Source: Acidobacteriaceae bacterium
GTDB taxonomy: Bacteria > Acidobacteriota > Terriglobia > Terriglobales > Acidobacteriaceae
Length of the DNA: 64,000 nucleotides
Direction of reading: 5' to 3'
Assembly: GCA_003134995.1 (NCBI GenBank)
Contig: PLDC01000011.1
Location: forward strand, 203,976-267,975
The notes below the pieces were generated by a model. The model did no database searches. It saw only the letters and a list, made by a program, of their open reading frames with translations, and was not told where the DNA came from. Below are positions 9,598 to 20,488 of the stretch, one piece after another. A program made the translations under genes and the position numbers. Numbering within the stretch: position 1 is the first letter of the stretch; each line of letters starts with the position of its first letter.

Positions 9598-12500
9598 TTA
9601 GAAGCTGTCTTTGGCGGTGGATGCGCGTTCAGATTTCAGTTCGCGCAGGAGCAGACGCACTATCATTCCGTCGAAGCCGGTGCCGCTCATTTTGGATAGT
9701 TCGTCCAGCGCTTGCTCGGGCGTGCGGGCGGCGGCGATGGAGTGCTCGGTGAGCATGTTGGCGTAGGCGTCGGCCAGGGCGATGATGCGCGACCATAGGG
9801 GGATCTGCTCTCCTTTGGCACCGTCGGGATAGCCGGTGCCGTCGAAGCGCTGGTGGTGATGCTCGATGGCCTGGCGCATCATTGCGCTGTGCGGGAGGAT
9901 GCCGGCGATCTCGGCTCCGACGCGCGCGTGCATTCTTACTAGGAAGAATTCGTCGTCGGTGAGCGGGCCGGGCTTGTTTAGAATGCGTTCGGGGACGAAT
10001 ATCTTTCCGACGTCGTGGATGCGCGCCGCGTAGACCAGATCGGACGTTTCCTCGGGAGGCAGGCGGAGGGCGCGCGCGAGAATTTCTGTGTAGCGCGCCA
10101 CCAGGTCTCCGTGGCCTGAGGTGTGTAGCTCGCGAGATTCGGCGGCGCGGCTTAAAACTTCAATTGCTTCCTTCAGCAGCGGGACGTTGCAGTCCTCTTC
10201 GCCGCCGCAGAGTTTCACCAGCATCTGACCCAGTTCTTCAAGATGCTCGGGGCCGTTGTGCTCGCGCTGGAGAAATCCTTCGATGTAGGAGGAAATCTGC
10301 TGGCGTTGCGCGGCGAATTCTTCGCCGGCAGCAAACTCTTCCGCAGCCGAGACGAGATTGCCGCCGGAACGCTTTGAAACGTACATGCCCGCGTCGGCTA
10401 CGCGGATGATGTCTTCGATGGAGAAGCCGTGCGTGGGGAAGCTAGCTACGCCGAAGCTGCCGGTGATGTGGTGCTCGCTCAGCATGGGGTCGGTAACGAT
10501 CCATTGGCGCAGGCGCTCGGCTAGCACCTGCGCCTGCTCGGGTCCGGTTTCGGGCATGAGGATGATGAACTCGTCTCCGCCGTAGCGCGCGACTACGTTC
10601 GACTGCCGAGACTTCTGTTCGAGCAGCCTGCCTACACGAGCTAGCACCAGGTCACCTTCGAAGTGGCCCATGGTGTCATTTACTTCTTTGAACTTGTCGA
10701 GGTCGATCAGCACGACGGAGAACGGGCGTCCGGAGCGCGAGGCGCGCTTCCATTCGGCCGAGAGCGCTTCCCAGAAGAAACGGCGCGTCTTGATTCCGGT
10801 GAGGCCGTCGGTGATGGATTGCTGCTGCAGTTTCTGGAAGACGAAAGCGTTGTGCAGAGCTGTCGCGAGCAAGTCGGCGAGGGTGTTGAGAATGAGGACA
10901 TCCTGCGGCGAGAAAGCGCTCTCGCTGCGGCTTTCGATGTTCAGCGCGCCGAGCAGAGTTTCGCCGTACGTGATGGGAATGCAAAGCACGGAGCGGGACT
11001 CGGGCAGAATCGCGCCCATCTGGCCTTCAAGGCCATTCTGCACCAGGGCGCGCTCGCCGGTGCGGGCGACGCGGCCAAGAATTCCGATGCCGAGCGGAAT
11101 ACGCTTGCCCATGGCGTGAGCTGTCGCTCCGGCCTCGGCTTTGATTTCGATCTCCTTCGTTCCGTAATCGAGCAGGCCGATGCCGATATGATCGAAGCTG
11201 AAATTCTTTTGGATCTCTCCGACAATTTGTCCCAGCATGTGCACGGGATCGTCGCTGGAAATGGCTGTGCGCGAGATGTTGTTGAGAAATGCGAGCTGGC
11301 GTGAGCGCCGTTGTTCGTCGGCGAAGAGGCGCGCATTTTCTACGGCGACCGATGCCTGGCCAGCGGCGGTTACGAGAACATCGAGGTCGCGCTGCTCGAA
11401 CACAAATTCCCGTTCGGTGCTCATGGCGACCATAACGCCAGCCGACTTGTTGCTCAGAAGAATCGGCGCTGCACAAATGCACTTGGCTGGACGCTCAGGA
11501 CGGTACGTTACGCCTAATCGCGCTCGCGTTTTTTCGAGGTCGGAGCGTATGAGCAGTGGCTGCCCGGTTCGGATTACATATTCGGTGAAGGCATTCTCGA
11601 GTTTGCGGGAACGCTTGGGCAGTGTGTGGTCGTTTTCCACTTCGAGTTCGAAGCGGATTTCGTCTCCCTCTTGAAAAGCTATGTAGAAATCGCTGGTGTT
11701 GAAAATCTGCCCTAGCTCGGAGTGGATGGTGCGCAGGACTTCATCCTGATCGAGCCGCGAGCTGATGGCCTGGCCGATTTCGGTGAGCAATTCATATTCT
11801 TGGGTGCGGCGGTGGGCGTCGTGGGCGATCAGGTAGTTGTCGAGTGTGAGTCCGAGTTGCAGGGCGAGGCCCACCATCAAGCGCGGGCCCGATGCGCCGA
11901 AGGCCTTGCGCTGTGCGTGAGGGAACAAAATCACTCCGAAGGCGTGCTCGCGGGTTTGCAGGCTGACGGCAGTGAGGTTTCGTATCCCGGCATCGGAGAG
12001 GACCTTCTTGAAATCGACGAATGATCCGGCTGAGCCTATGGGCAGCGGTTCCGTCATATGAGCGACGTCATGCACGGTGAACAGGCCGCCTTGCCGGTAG
12101 GCTAATTCGCAGACGTACTCACCCGCTCCGGTCCGGGTGAGGAGGTTGATGAATTCCGGGGAGAAGCCGCGCTCGACCGAGGGCAACAGGCTGCGCCAGC
12201 GTTCTGAAATGTAAATGACGGCTTGGCGCGCGGACAGGGCTCCTGCCAGCCGGTCGAGGGCCGACTGCATGCTGGGGAGCAGATCGTCGGCGGAGAGCAG
12301 GCGGCGCGGATCGACTCCCAGGGTGGAGAGTGCGAGCGTGTTTTCCTGCACGGCGTTGCGCTCGTTCTCAAAGAGGACCATCACCATGGCGATGCCGAGC
12401 AGCATTTGCGGCACCGGGCCGAGGACGTGGCCGACGCTGCCAAACATTTCCATCCAGGGATTATTCGATTGAATGGAACCCAGCAACACTGCCCAGAACG

Positions 12501-13011
12501 CGAGAGAAAACGCCAGCAACTGGAAGGCGACTGAGCCTTTGCGGTGGGCGTGCAAGTAGAACGCTGCTGAACAATAGAGCAGGACGGCGCTGAGAAAAAA
12601 AACTCCGAGGCTAAGGGGACGCTGTCCTGATAAAGTCGGGTGGCCCAGGTGATTAAACAGATCGACGCAGGCCGCGGCCGTTCCAACTAAAGCGAGAATC
12701 CAGTCATACCAGCGGACACGGAAAGATCCGCGCGTGAGGCGGGTGGAAACGAAGATGCTCACGCCCATCGCTACCGAAAATAAAGAACTGAAGAAAAATG
12801 CTATCGGCGCCGGCGGATAGTAATAGCGGAATGCGTCGAGCGCGTAGTGAATGGAATAGCAGGCCCAGGCGATCTGCCAGGCGCGGAAGTAGGCTTGACG
12901 GCTCTGCTGGTAAAGGTAGGTGAACAGCAGGCAGAGCAGCAGGGCGACCACGCCCGGAATGATGACGATACTGGTGGCGATAGAATTCATGAGGCCAGGA
13001 AGGCTTCCCAC
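9598..13011 (-). CDS. Membrane-anchored GAF-GGDEF-HD-GYP protein (c-di-GMP signalling)
   Basis: N-terminal multi-TM region, GAF-like repeats, RYGGDEFIILM, then HDVGKI...HHQRFDGTGYPDG. Confidence 0.9.
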   Translation of the reverse strand: MGSLPGLMNSIATSIVIIPGVVALLLCLLFTYLYQQSRQAYFRAWQIAWACYSIHYALDAFRYYYPPAPIAFFFSSLFSVAMGVSIFVSTRLTRGSFRVRWYDWILALVGTAAACVDLFNHLGHPTLSGQRPLSLGVFFLSAVLLYCSAAFYLHAHRKGSVAFQLLAFSLAFWAVLLGSIQSNNPWMEMFGSVGHVLGPVPQMLLGIAMVMVLFENERNAVQENTLALSTLGVDPRRLLSADDLLPSMQSALDRLAGALSARQAVIYISERWRSLLPSVERGFSPEFINLLTRTGAGEYVCELAYRQGGLFTVHDVAHMTEPLPIGSAGSFVDFKKVLSDAGIRNLTAVSLQTREHAFGVILFPHAQRKAFGASGPRLMVGLALQLGLTLDNYLIAHDAHRRTQEYELLTEIGQAISSRLDQDEVLRTIHSELGQIFNTSDFYIAFQEGDEIRFELEVENDHTLPKRSRKLENAFTEYVIRTGQPLLIRSDLEKTRARLGVTYRPERPAKCICAAPILLSNKSAGVMVAMSTEREFVFEQRDLDVLVTAAGQASVAVENARLFADEQRRSRQLAFLNNISRTAISSDDPVHMLGQIVGEIQKNFSFDHIGIGLLDYGTKEIEIKAEAGATAHAMGKRIPLGIGILGRVARTGERALVQNGLEGQMGAILPESRSVLCIPITYGETLLGALNIESRSESAFSPQDVLILNTLADLLATALHNAFVFQKLQQQSITDGLTGIKTRRFFWEALSAEWKRASRSGRPFSVVLIDLDKFKEVNDTMGHFEGDLVLARVGRLLEQKSRQSNVVARYGGDEFIILMPETGPEQAQVLAERLRQWIVTDPMLSEHHITGSFGVASFPTHGFSIEDIIRVADAGMYVSKRSGGNLVSAAEEFAAGEEFAAQRQQISSYIEGFLQREHNGPEHLEELGQMLVKLCGGEEDCNVPLLKEAIEVLSRAAESRELHTSGHGDLVARYTEILARALRLPPEETSDLVYAARIHDVGKIFVPERILNKPGPLTDDEFFLVRMHARVGAEIAGILPHSAMMRQAIEHHHQRFDGTGYPDGAKGEQIPLWSRIIALADAYANMLTEHSIAAARTPEQALDELSKMSGTGFDGMIVRLLLRELKSERASTAKDSF

Positions 13012-13225
13012 GAGGATCTAGCCAGCACCTTGGGAGAGGCCGATTATTAATGTTTTCACATGCAAGGGTGTGAGCACAACAGGATTTAAGTACACTGTCC
13101 TGACTCTAGTTACCTGAAATCAATTACTTAAGCAATACGGGCTTTCTGAATCAAGTTTCTCGAGCAACTTGCTGGCTCGGTTGACGATGCGTGCTCGGCA
13201 CCATACCATCGAACTTTCGCCATTT

Positions 13226-14713
13226 ATGCCTGAATCTCAGCCTTTAACATCCCTTGGACCTGGGCCGCGAGTGCGGTTCGCGCCGTCGCCTACCGGCTTT
13301 CTGCATGTGGGTAGCGCCCGGACTTTTATTTTTAACTGGCTTTATGCTCGCCACAATGGCGGGACGATGATTCTTCGGCTGGATGACACTGACGTTGAGC
13401 GCAACAGCCAATCTTCGGTGGATTCTATTTTTAAAGGATTGAAGTGGCTGAATTTGTCGTGGGACGAAGAGTACAAACAATCCGAGCGCATCGAGTTGCA
13501 CCGCAAGACCGCGTGGGCGATTTTTGAGAAAGGGCTGGCTTACCGCGACTTCACTCCGGCGCATACCGGTGATGCGGAAAAATCCGGGGCGCAGGGAACG
13601 TGGCTGTTTAATCCGGGTGCGCGCGAAGTTTCGCGCGAGGAGAGTGACCGGCGTGCCGCGGCGGGAGAGCCGTTTGCGCTTCGCTTTCGGGTGCCGCGCG
13701 AAAGTGGGCAGTTGGTGCGATTCAACGATGCGGTTTACGGTGAGCCGGTGAAGGCTGGAGCCGACATCGAAGACTTTGCTCTACTTCGATCCGATGGGAT
13801 GCCGACTTATCATCTGGCTTCGTGCGCTGACGACGCTGACTTGCGCATCTCGCACATCATTCGCGGGCAGGATCATCTTACGAACACCTTCAAGCATGTG
13901 CTGATCTTTGAGGCCGCCGGCTTTGCGCCGCCGCAGTTCGCGCATCTGCCGCTGCTGGTCGCGCCCGATGGCACGAAACTTTCCAAGCGCCGTCACGGTT
14001 CTGTAGTCAGCGTTACAACTTACCGCGATGCCGGATTTCTTTCGGCAGCTTTCATCAATTTTCTTTGCCTGCTGGGGTGGTCTCCGAAGAACGATCGCGA
14101 GAACATGTCTTTGGAGGAGTTGAAAGAGGTGTTTTCTCTTGAAGGGATCAATCGTTCGAATGCCGTAGTGAACTTCAAAGAGCCGGCTGCGACACCGGAG
14201 GAAGCGTTCGATCCGAAAGCTGTGTGGCTTAATGCTGAGCATATTCGCGGTTTGCCTGTGGAGGATTTGAGCACGCGGCTGTTGCCCATCGTGCGTGGAG
14301 CGGGATTCAACGTCACGCCGGAAAAGATGCTGCGGATCACGCCTTTAATCCGCGAGCGCATCAAGCTGTTGAGCGAAGTGCTCACGGCGGCTGATTTTAT
14401 TTTTGTCGATCAATTGCCGCCTTACGATCCGGCCGAACTGATCCCGCAAAAGGGAGACATGGCCATGGCAGCGAAGGTCCTCGCGCGAGCCCGAGAAGTG
14501 CTGGCGGGTATCGAGTTCAAACACGATCCGTTGGATCAGGCTCTGCGCGCCGCCGCGCTGGAACTCGGAGTGAAGGCGGGACAAATGTTTCAACCGATTC
14601 GAGTTGCGGTGTGCGGGCGGAAGAATGCTCCACCGCTGTTTGAGACGCTGGAAGTAATTGGGCGGGAGATTACGCTTAAGCGAATCGAGGACGCTCTGCA
14701 GAAGATTGTGTAG
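13226..14713 (+). CDS. gltX: Glutamyl-tRNA synthetase
   Basis: [23 protein letters not shown] and KLSKRRHGS class I motifs; start at MPESQPL more likely than 13169. Confidence 0.95.
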   Translation: MPESQPLTSLGPGPRVRFAPSPTGFLHVGSARTFIFNWLYARHNGGTMILRLDDTDVERNSQSSVDSIFKGLKWLNLSWDEEYKQSERIELHRKTAWAIFEKGLAYRDFTPAHTGDAEKSGAQGTWLFNPGAREVSREESDRRAAAGEPFALRFRVPRESGQLVRFNDAVYGEPVKAGADIEDFALLRSDGMPTYHLASCADDADLRISHIIRGQDHLTNTFKHVLIFEAAGFAPPQFAHLPLLVAPDGTKLSKRRHGSVVSVTTYRDAGFLSAAFINFLCLLGWSPKNDRENMSLEELKEVFSLEGINRSNAVVNFKEPAATPEEAFDPKAVWLNAEHIRGLPVEDLSTRLLPIVRGAGFNVTPEKMLRITPLIRERIKLLSEVLTAADFIFVDQLPPYDPAELIPQKGDMAMAAKVLARAREVLAGIEFKHDPLDQALRAAALELGVKAGQMFQPIRVAVCGRKNAPPLFETLEVIGREITLKRIEDALQKIV

Positions 14714-14966
14714 CGAATCCTGTGTGACGTCTGCAAACAAAAGCCCAAACCGTTTCCAGTTCGGGGCGTCAACCTGTCCGGTTAAGTTGATTGTAGAAGA
14801 TGGGTCCTTTCAAGCAAACGTAACTTGAGGTTCTGCCGCCGATTTTGTTGCATCTCAGTTGGTCTAACTTCTATCTATTCAAACACAGGCTTGTTTAGAA
14901 AAATCTGAAAGTCTCCGCAAGCTCTTCATCACAACCTTCATACAAGTCGCATAGAAAGGAATTCGC

Positions 14967-15977
14967 ATGAAAGCCGTACAAGTTAGCAAGCCCGGAGGTA
15001 ATTTCGAAATCGTCGAGCGCCCCAAGCCAGAGCCCGCACGCGGACAGGTGCGCATCAGGGTGGAAGCCTGCGGCATCTGCCACAGCGACGGGCTGGTCAA
15101 AGAGGGGCTTTGGCCGGGAATTCAGTATCCGCGAGTGCCGGGCCATGAGATTGCTGGGCGCGTCGACGCGGTCGGCGCCGACGTTACGCTGTGGAAACCC
15201 GGTCAACGAGTGGGAGTGGGATGGCACGGCGGGCACTGCTTCCAGTGCGATCCCTGCCGGCGCGGCGACTTCGTCCTATGCCAGTTCGCGAAAATTACCG
15301 GCATCAGCTTCGACGGAGGCTACGCCGAATACATGGTGGCGCCTGCGGAAGCGGTGGCCGCGATGCCGGATGACCTGCCTGCGGATGAAGCCGCGCCGCT
15401 GCTCTGCGCGGGCATTACGGTGTTCAATTCACTGCGCAACTCGGGCGCACGCGGCGGCGACACGGTCGCGGTGCAAGGGATCGGAGGGTTGGGCCATCTC
15501 GGGATTCAGTACGCCCGGCAGATGGGTTTTCGCACTGTCGCCATTGGCCGCGGCAAAGATAAAGAGGCACTGGCGCAGAAGTTGGGTGCGCATGAATACG
15601 TTGATACTAGCGCTGGCGCGCCTGCCGAAGCGCTGCAAAAGCTGGGAGGAGCGCGCGTGATTCTCGCGACCGCTCCTGATTCGAAGTCGATCTCAGCTCT
15701 GGTCGATGGACTAGCTGGAAATGGAAAGCTGCTGATCGTGGGAGCGGGCTTCGAGTCGCTGACGGTGACCCCGCTGCAATTGATCGGCGGACGCAAGGCC
15801 TTGCAGGGTTGGCCCTCGGGCACGGCGAAAGACTCCGAGGAAACTTTGCAATTCAGTTCCCTGAGCGGTGTGAGGCCCATGATCGAGCGCTATCCGCTGG
15901 AGAAAGTTGCCGAGGCTTACGACCAGATGATCAGCGGGAGGGCGCGGTTCCGGGTGGTGCTGACGATGGGCGGGTAG
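14967..15977 (+). CDS. Zinc-dependent alcohol dehydrogenase
   Basis: CGICHSD, GHEIAGRVDAVG, GGHCFQCDPCRRGDFVLC, GIGGLGHLGIQYAR. Confidence 0.93.
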   Translation: MKAVQVSKPGGNFEIVERPKPEPARGQVRIRVEACGICHSDGLVKEGLWPGIQYPRVPGHEIAGRVDAVGADVTLWKPGQRVGVGWHGGHCFQCDPCRRGDFVLCQFAKITGISFDGGYAEYMVAPAEAVAAMPDDLPADEAAPLLCAGITVFNSLRNSGARGGDTVAVQGIGGLGHLGIQYARQMGFRTVAIGRGKDKEALAQKLGAHEYVDTSAGAPAEALQKLGGARVILATAPDSKSISALVDGLAGNGKLLIVGAGFESLTVTPLQLIGGRKALQGWPSGTAKDSEETLQFSSLSGVRPMIERYPLEKVAEAYDQMISGRARFRVVLTMGG

Positions 15978-16063
15978 CGGGCTGTCGACGCCACCATCTC
16001 GACCGAAGCCTTTCGGCGGAAGTTCAGCGATCTTAATATTTTGAAGTCGAGAAGGTAACATTT

Positions 16064-16411
16064 ATGTTACCATTAAAGATTGTTGAGGTTCTGGAATACC
16101 TTCAGCCGGACGGTCGCAGCCCTTGTGCCGGGTGGTTCGACCGCCTCAACGCGCCGGCGGCTGCCAAGGTTTCCATCGCGCTAGCACGGTTGTCACAGGG
16201 GAACTATTCCAGCGTAAAGGGCGTGGGCGGCGGTCTTTATGAGTACAGGATCGACTTCGGTCCGGGTTATCGGATGTATTTCGGCAAGGACGGCGAACGC
16301 ATAGTCCTGTTACTCGGTGGTGGAACGAAGAAGCGGCAGCAGAAGGACATCGCGGGCGCGCTTAGCCGGTGGCAGGACTATAAGCAAAGGAAAAACCAGG
16401 AGATTCGATAG
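16064..16411 (+). CDS. RelE/HigB-type toxin (addiction module killer protein family)
   Basis: DGRSPCAGWFDRL...GGGLYEYRIDFGPGYRMYFGKDGERIVLLLGGGTKKRQQKDI; overlaps next gene by 1 nt. Confidence 0.88.
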   Translation: MLPLKIVEVLEYLQPDGRSPCAGWFDRLNAPAAAKVSIALARLSQGNYSSVKGVGGGLYEYRIDFGPGYRMYFGKDGERIVLLLGGGTKKRQQKDIAGALSRWQDYKQRKNQEIR

Positions 16412-16731
16412 TGGCTCTCACTCGAGATTTTAAAGAAACGATTCAGGCGCGAGCTCGGCGCGATCCCGCATTTCGTAAAGAGCTGTTGCGCGAAGCGGTC
16501 GAAAGCTTCATTGCCGGAGATGTGGAAACGGGAAAGACCGTGCTGCGCGATTACATTCATGCCACCGTGGGCTTTAACGATTTGGCCGGAGGAACGCATC
16601 ACTCGCCCAAGAGCCTGATGCGTATGCTCGGTCCAACGGGGAATCCGCAAGCTCGCAACCTTTTCGATATTGTCCAATACCTTCAGCGAAAGGAAAAGGT
16701 ACGGTTCGTAGTGCGCGCCGCGGCGAGATAG
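16411..16731 (+). CDS. Antitoxin / HTH addiction module antidote protein
   Basis: GTG start overlapping the toxin stop; DNA-binding antidote-like sequence ending THHSPKSLMRMLGPTGNPQARNLFDIVQYL. Confidence 0.82.
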   Translation: MALTRDFKETIQARARRDPAFRKELLREAVESFIAGDVETGKTVLRDYIHATVGFNDLAGGTHHSPKSLMRMLGPTGNPQARNLFDIVQYLQRKEKVRFVVRAAAR

Positions 16732-16766
16732 CGTCCAGGCGCTTGATCTTGCGATAAGATCATCAG

Positions 16767-18497
16767 GTGAATTCTTCTCATCCCCCTACTGAAGCTGGAG
16801 AAAAAGCTGTGGCTGCCTCGCCCTCGCCCGCTCCGTCGAACTTTATTCGCGACATCATTCTGGAAGACGTGAAGGCCAACAAGCACGACGGCCGCGTGCA
16901 GACCCGTTTCCCTCCCGAGCCTAACGGCCACTTGCACATTGGACACGCCAAGGCAATCTGTATCGACTTCGGATTGGCCGACGAATTTGGCGGGCATACG
17001 AATCTGCGCTTTGATGACACGAATCCTGAGAAGGAAGAAACCGAATACGTCGAATCGATCAAGGCCGACGTGAATTGGCTCGGCTTTCAGTGGGACGGGC
17101 TGTTTTACGCTTCGGATTATTTCGATCAGCTCTACGAATGGGCGATCAAACTTATCAAGGATGGCAAGGCTTACGTCGACGACCTGACAGCGGAGGAAAT
17201 TCGCAAGCATCGCGGAACGCTGACTGAGCCGGGCAAAGACAGTCCCTATCGCAACCGGTCAGTCGAAGAGAATCTGAACTTGTTTGAGCGCATGCGGGCC
17301 GGGGAATTTCCCGATGGGTCGCGGGTTCTGCGCGCGAAGATCGATATGACTTCACCAAACCTGAACTTGCGCGACCCTGTGATGTACCGCATTCTGCACG
17401 CCGAGCATCATCGCACTGGCAACAAGTGGTGCATTTATCCGATGTACGACTACGCGCATGGGGAATCGGATTCGATCGAGCGCGTGACGCATTCTCTGTG
17501 CACGCTTGAGTTTGAAGATCATCGCCCGCTTTATAACTGGTTCATTCAGCAGTTGGGGATTTTCCCGTCGCGGCAGATCGAGTTTGACCGACTGAACCTC
17601 ACCTACACGCTGTTGAGCAAGCGCAAACTGCTGCAACTGGTGCAGGAAAAGCGCGTGAGCGGGTGGGATGATCCGCGCATGCCTACGCTTGGCGGCATTC
17701 GGCGGCGAGGGTATACGCCGGAGGCGATTCGAAATTTTATTGCGTCGATTGGCGTGTCGAAGACTACGGGATCGATCGAGCTGGCCATGCTCGAACATTT
17801 TGTCCGCGAAGACTTGAACAGGCGCGCGGCGAGGGTGATGGCGGTGCTGCGTCCGCTGAAAGTTGTGATCGACAACTATCCGGAGAATCAGACGGAGCAG
17901 ATGGATGCGGTGAATAATCCTGAGGACGCAAGCGCGGGCACGCGGAAGGTGCCATTCTCGCGCGCGCTTTATATTGAGCAGGATGATTTTCGCGAAGAAC
18001 CGCCGAAGGGATATTTCCGGCTTTCTCCGGGCCGCGAGGTTCGCTTGCGCTATGGATATTTCATCACCTGCAAGAGTGTGGTGAAGAATGACGAGGGGGA
18101 AGTGATTGAGGTGCACTGCACTTATGATCCGGCGACGCGCGGCGGGAATGCGCCTGATGGCCGCAAGGTGAAGTCGACGATTCACTGGGTGTCAGCGGCG
18201 ACTGCGATTGATGCCGAGGTGCGGATTTACGAGAACCTGTTCACAAAAGAAAATCCAAATGAGGTCGCGGAGGGCGAGGACTTTACGGCGAATCTGAATC
18301 CGCTGTCGCTGGAAGTGATCGCGAATGCGAGGTTGGAGCCGTCTTTGGCCAATGCCGCTGTGGGCGGCCGCTATCAGTTTGAGCGGTTAGGATATTTTTG
18401 CGTCGATCCGGATTCAGCGCAGGGCAAGCTTGTGTTCAATCGCACTGTGGCTTTGAAGGATGCTTGGGCTCGAGCGGGGAAAAAGGGCAAGAGTTAA
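16767..18497 (+). CDS. glnS: Glutaminyl-tRNA synthetase
   Basis: [57 protein letters not shown] start. Confidence 0.95.
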   Translation: MNSSHPPTEAGEKAVAASPSPAPSNFIRDIILEDVKANKHDGRVQTRFPPEPNGHLHIGHAKAICIDFGLADEFGGHTNLRFDDTNPEKEETEYVESIKADVNWLGFQWDGLFYASDYFDQLYEWAIKLIKDGKAYVDDLTAEEIRKHRGTLTEPGKDSPYRNRSVEENLNLFERMRAGEFPDGSRVLRAKIDMTSPNLNLRDPVMYRILHAEHHRTGNKWCIYPMYDYAHGESDSIERVTHSLCTLEFEDHRPLYNWFIQQLGIFPSRQIEFDRLNLTYTLLSKRKLLQLVQEKRVSGWDDPRMPTLGGIRRRGYTPEAIRNFIASIGVSKTTGSIELAMLEHFVREDLNRRAARVMAVLRPLKVVIDNYPENQTEQMDAVNNPEDASAGTRKVPFSRALYIEQDDFREEPPKGYFRLSPGREVRLRYGYFITCKSVVKNDEGEVIEVHCTYDPATRGGNAPDGRKVKSTIHWVSAATAIDAEVRIYENLFTKENPNEVAEGEDFTANLNPLSLEVIANARLEPSLANAAVGGRYQFERLGYFCVDPDSAQGKLVFNRTVALKDAWARAGKKGKS

Positions 18498-18526
18498 GGT
18501 GTCGTTGAGCGCTACAAAAAGTAAAA

Positions 18527-18578
18527 CCCCGAGCGGGATTCAACTCGGGGTAAGCACATCAGCCTGTCCAGTTCAAGG
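18527..18578 (+). repeat. tRNA-like fragment / inverted partial copy of the tRNA at 18679-18751
   Basis: agcacatcagcctgtcc (18554-18570) equals the minus-strand D/anticodon segment of the tRNA; preceded by perfect hairpin CCCCGAG-cgggattcaa-CTCGGGG. Confidence 0.6.
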
Positions 18579-18678
18579 CAATTATCCGAAGTCTTAAACT
18601 GTAAGTCAAGGTTACTTGAGGAGTCCGCCTGTCCGGGAACTCCTCATTCAGAATTCCCCTACCAACCAGGGAATGCTG

Positions 18679-18751
18679 TGGACCCGGCGGGATTCGAACC
18701 CGCACCTTCGAGCAGGACAGGCTGATGTGCTACCAATTACACCACGGGCCA
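18679..18751 (-). tRNA. tRNA-Asp(GTC)-like, possibly degenerate
   Basis: TGGCCCGTGGTGTAATTGGTAGCACATCAGCCTGTCCTGCTCGAAGGTGCGGGTTCGAATCCCGCCGGGTCCA; perfect T-arm; mismatches at 1:72 and in the anticodon stem; C at position 37. Confidence 0.6.
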
Positions 18752-18907
18752 GCAACCAGAGTAGGCGCAGGTGCTTGGCAAACAAGGCTGCGCGTCGGGT
18801 AAATTTGGGCGCCGTCCCATTTCGAAACTCGTTATACAATCTGAGGCACTTTATTGATTCCGAAAAGCGTGTGCTAACGGAGCACGCCGGCTTACGTCTG
18901 GTACCCC

Positions 18908-19819
18908 ATGCACATAACTATTCTCGCCATATTTTTAGCGATCTCTCGCACGCCGGCTTCGATGTGCAGCGCCGGCATCCTGATTTTTCTCATCGCGCTG
19001 TGGGCGGCGAGGACCGATTTGGCGAAGGCCCGCGGTCTCGACAAGATCGTCGCGTTGAGCAATTTGTGTTACGCCACGCCCTTGGCCGTGTTCGGTGCGC
19101 TGCATCTCTCAGCCGCCAAAGACCTTATGCCCATGGTGCCCAAGTATATTCCGTGGCATTTGTTTTGGGCTTATTTCTTCGGCTTTGCGCTGGTCGCGGC
19201 GTCTTTGAGTATTGCCACAAAAATCCAGGTGCAGTGGTCCGGCCTGTTGTTCGGGATCGCGATGTTTTCTTTTGTGGCGATGTTGATCATCCCCGGAGTT
19301 GTCGCGACTCCCAACGATCGGTTCGGATGGACGTTGATCCTCCGCGAAAGCTCGTTCGGGGGCGGAGCTTGGATTCTTGCGGGAAGCGCCATGCGCGAGC
19401 AAGGCCGCGGACAATGGGGAAGCAAGCTCATAACTGTCGGTCGCGTGTTGATCGGGATGGCCTGCTTGCTTTACGGAGTCGAACATTTTCTGCACCCGGC
19501 TAATGTGCCCGGAGTTCCGCTGGAAAAATTCATGCCGCCGTGGATTCCGGGGCACGCGGGTATCGCCTACGTGACGGGGGCACTTCTTCTGATTGCCGGA
19601 GTTTTTATTTTGCTGAACAAGAAGACGCGGATGGCGGCGACTTATCTCGGGACTTGGATTGTTCTGCTGGTCTTGTTTGTTTATGGGCCGATCCTGATTG
19701 CTTCGCTGATGGACCCGAGCGTGGCCGTTCAGATTGAGGGAATCAATTACTTCTTTGACACGCTGCTGTTTGGGGGAACGGTTCTTGTGCTGGCCAGCGC
19801 CTCGCCGCGTACGGATTAG
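18908..19819 (+). CDS. DoxX-like multi-TM membrane protein
   Basis: Multiple hydrophobic segments; LYGVEHFLHP...WIPGHAGIAYVTGALLLIAG pattern. Confidence 0.65.
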   Translation: MHITILAIFLAISRTPASMCSAGILIFLIALWAARTDLAKARGLDKIVALSNLCYATPLAVFGALHLSAAKDLMPMVPKYIPWHLFWAYFFGFALVAASLSIATKIQVQWSGLLFGIAMFSFVAMLIIPGVVATPNDRFGWTLILRESSFGGGAWILAGSAMREQGRGQWGSKLITVGRVLIGMACLLYGVEHFLHPANVPGVPLEKFMPPWIPGHAGIAYVTGALLLIAGVFILLNKKTRMAATYLGTWIVLLVLFVYGPILIASLMDPSVAVQIEGINYFFDTLLFGGTVLVLASASPRTD

Positions 19820-19903
19820 AGTGCGAAGATCCAAGTCAACGGCTTTAACCACAGAGGTCACGGGGTTTCACAGGGTAAACCGTTTCAGTGAAGCCCGATC
19901 TAG

Positions 19904-20488
19904 TTAATGCACGTTCGGGCTTTGTGCGGGGTTGCGATGGTTGCCCGCAGCGGGTGGTTCTTTCACTACTTTCACTTCAAAATTTACGGGCAAGTTTTTC
20001 GGAGGGTAGCAGGCGGCGTTGTCGCAGGCCTGATAGCGGAGAACTCCGCGCATTCCGTATTTTCCCGGGACGACTGAGTGCAGCGGATGTACCGCTACGG
20101 CGATGGTGAAGTCTCCGCTGTAGACGCTCAGCTTTTCGTCGGGCGAGAAGGGAAAACTTCTGTCTTCGCCCGCGGGATATTCGATCTTTCCCAGGATGAT
20201 GTCGGTGGGCAGGTCCATCTTCAGGGCGGTGGCGATGAGGAACTCCGACTTGGGCGCGTTGGAGTTGATGTGATAGCCAGGCGGGACGCGAAAATTCAGG
20301 TTCACCATTGTCGCTTGGGCACGCTGCGCCGTGACCAGTGGGATGGCTGCCACCTCAAGGGTGGGGGCTTTGCCCAATGTTTGTGCGGACGAGAGACTGG
20401 CTGCTAGAAGAACGAACGCAAGCAGAACGCTCAGCGACGCGTCGCCGCGAAGTTTTTGCTGCTGGCGATTCTTTCGGTCAATCATCAT
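19904..20488 (-). CDS. DsbD N-terminal (alpha) domain protein
   Basis: Signal-like N-terminus; VPPGYHINSNAPK...LRYQACDNAACYPPKNLPVNF. Confidence 0.82.
   Translation of the reverse strand: MMIDRKNRQQQKLRGDASLSVLLAFVLLAASLSSAQTLGKAPTLEVAAIPLVTAQRAQATMVNLNFRVPPGYHINSNAPKSEFLIATALKMDLPTDIILGKIEYPAGEDRSFPFSPDEKLSVYSGDFTIAVAVHPLHSVVPGKYGMRGVLRYQACDNAACYPPKNLPVNFEVKVVKEPPAAGNHRNPAQSPNVH

Noticed and set aside
17352-18185. 277-aa minus-strand ORF
   Set aside because: Antisense to glnS, Arg/His-rich composition typical of a shadow ORF.
18527-18550. Hairpin CCCCGAG-cgggattcaa-CTCGGGG as glnS terminator
   Set aside because: No T-tract follows and the loop resembles a tRNA T-arm; treated as part of the tRNA-like rearrangement.
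18616-19503. 295-aa plus-strand ORF
   Set aside because: Runs through the tRNA-like gene and out of frame over the membrane-protein CDS at 18908-19819.
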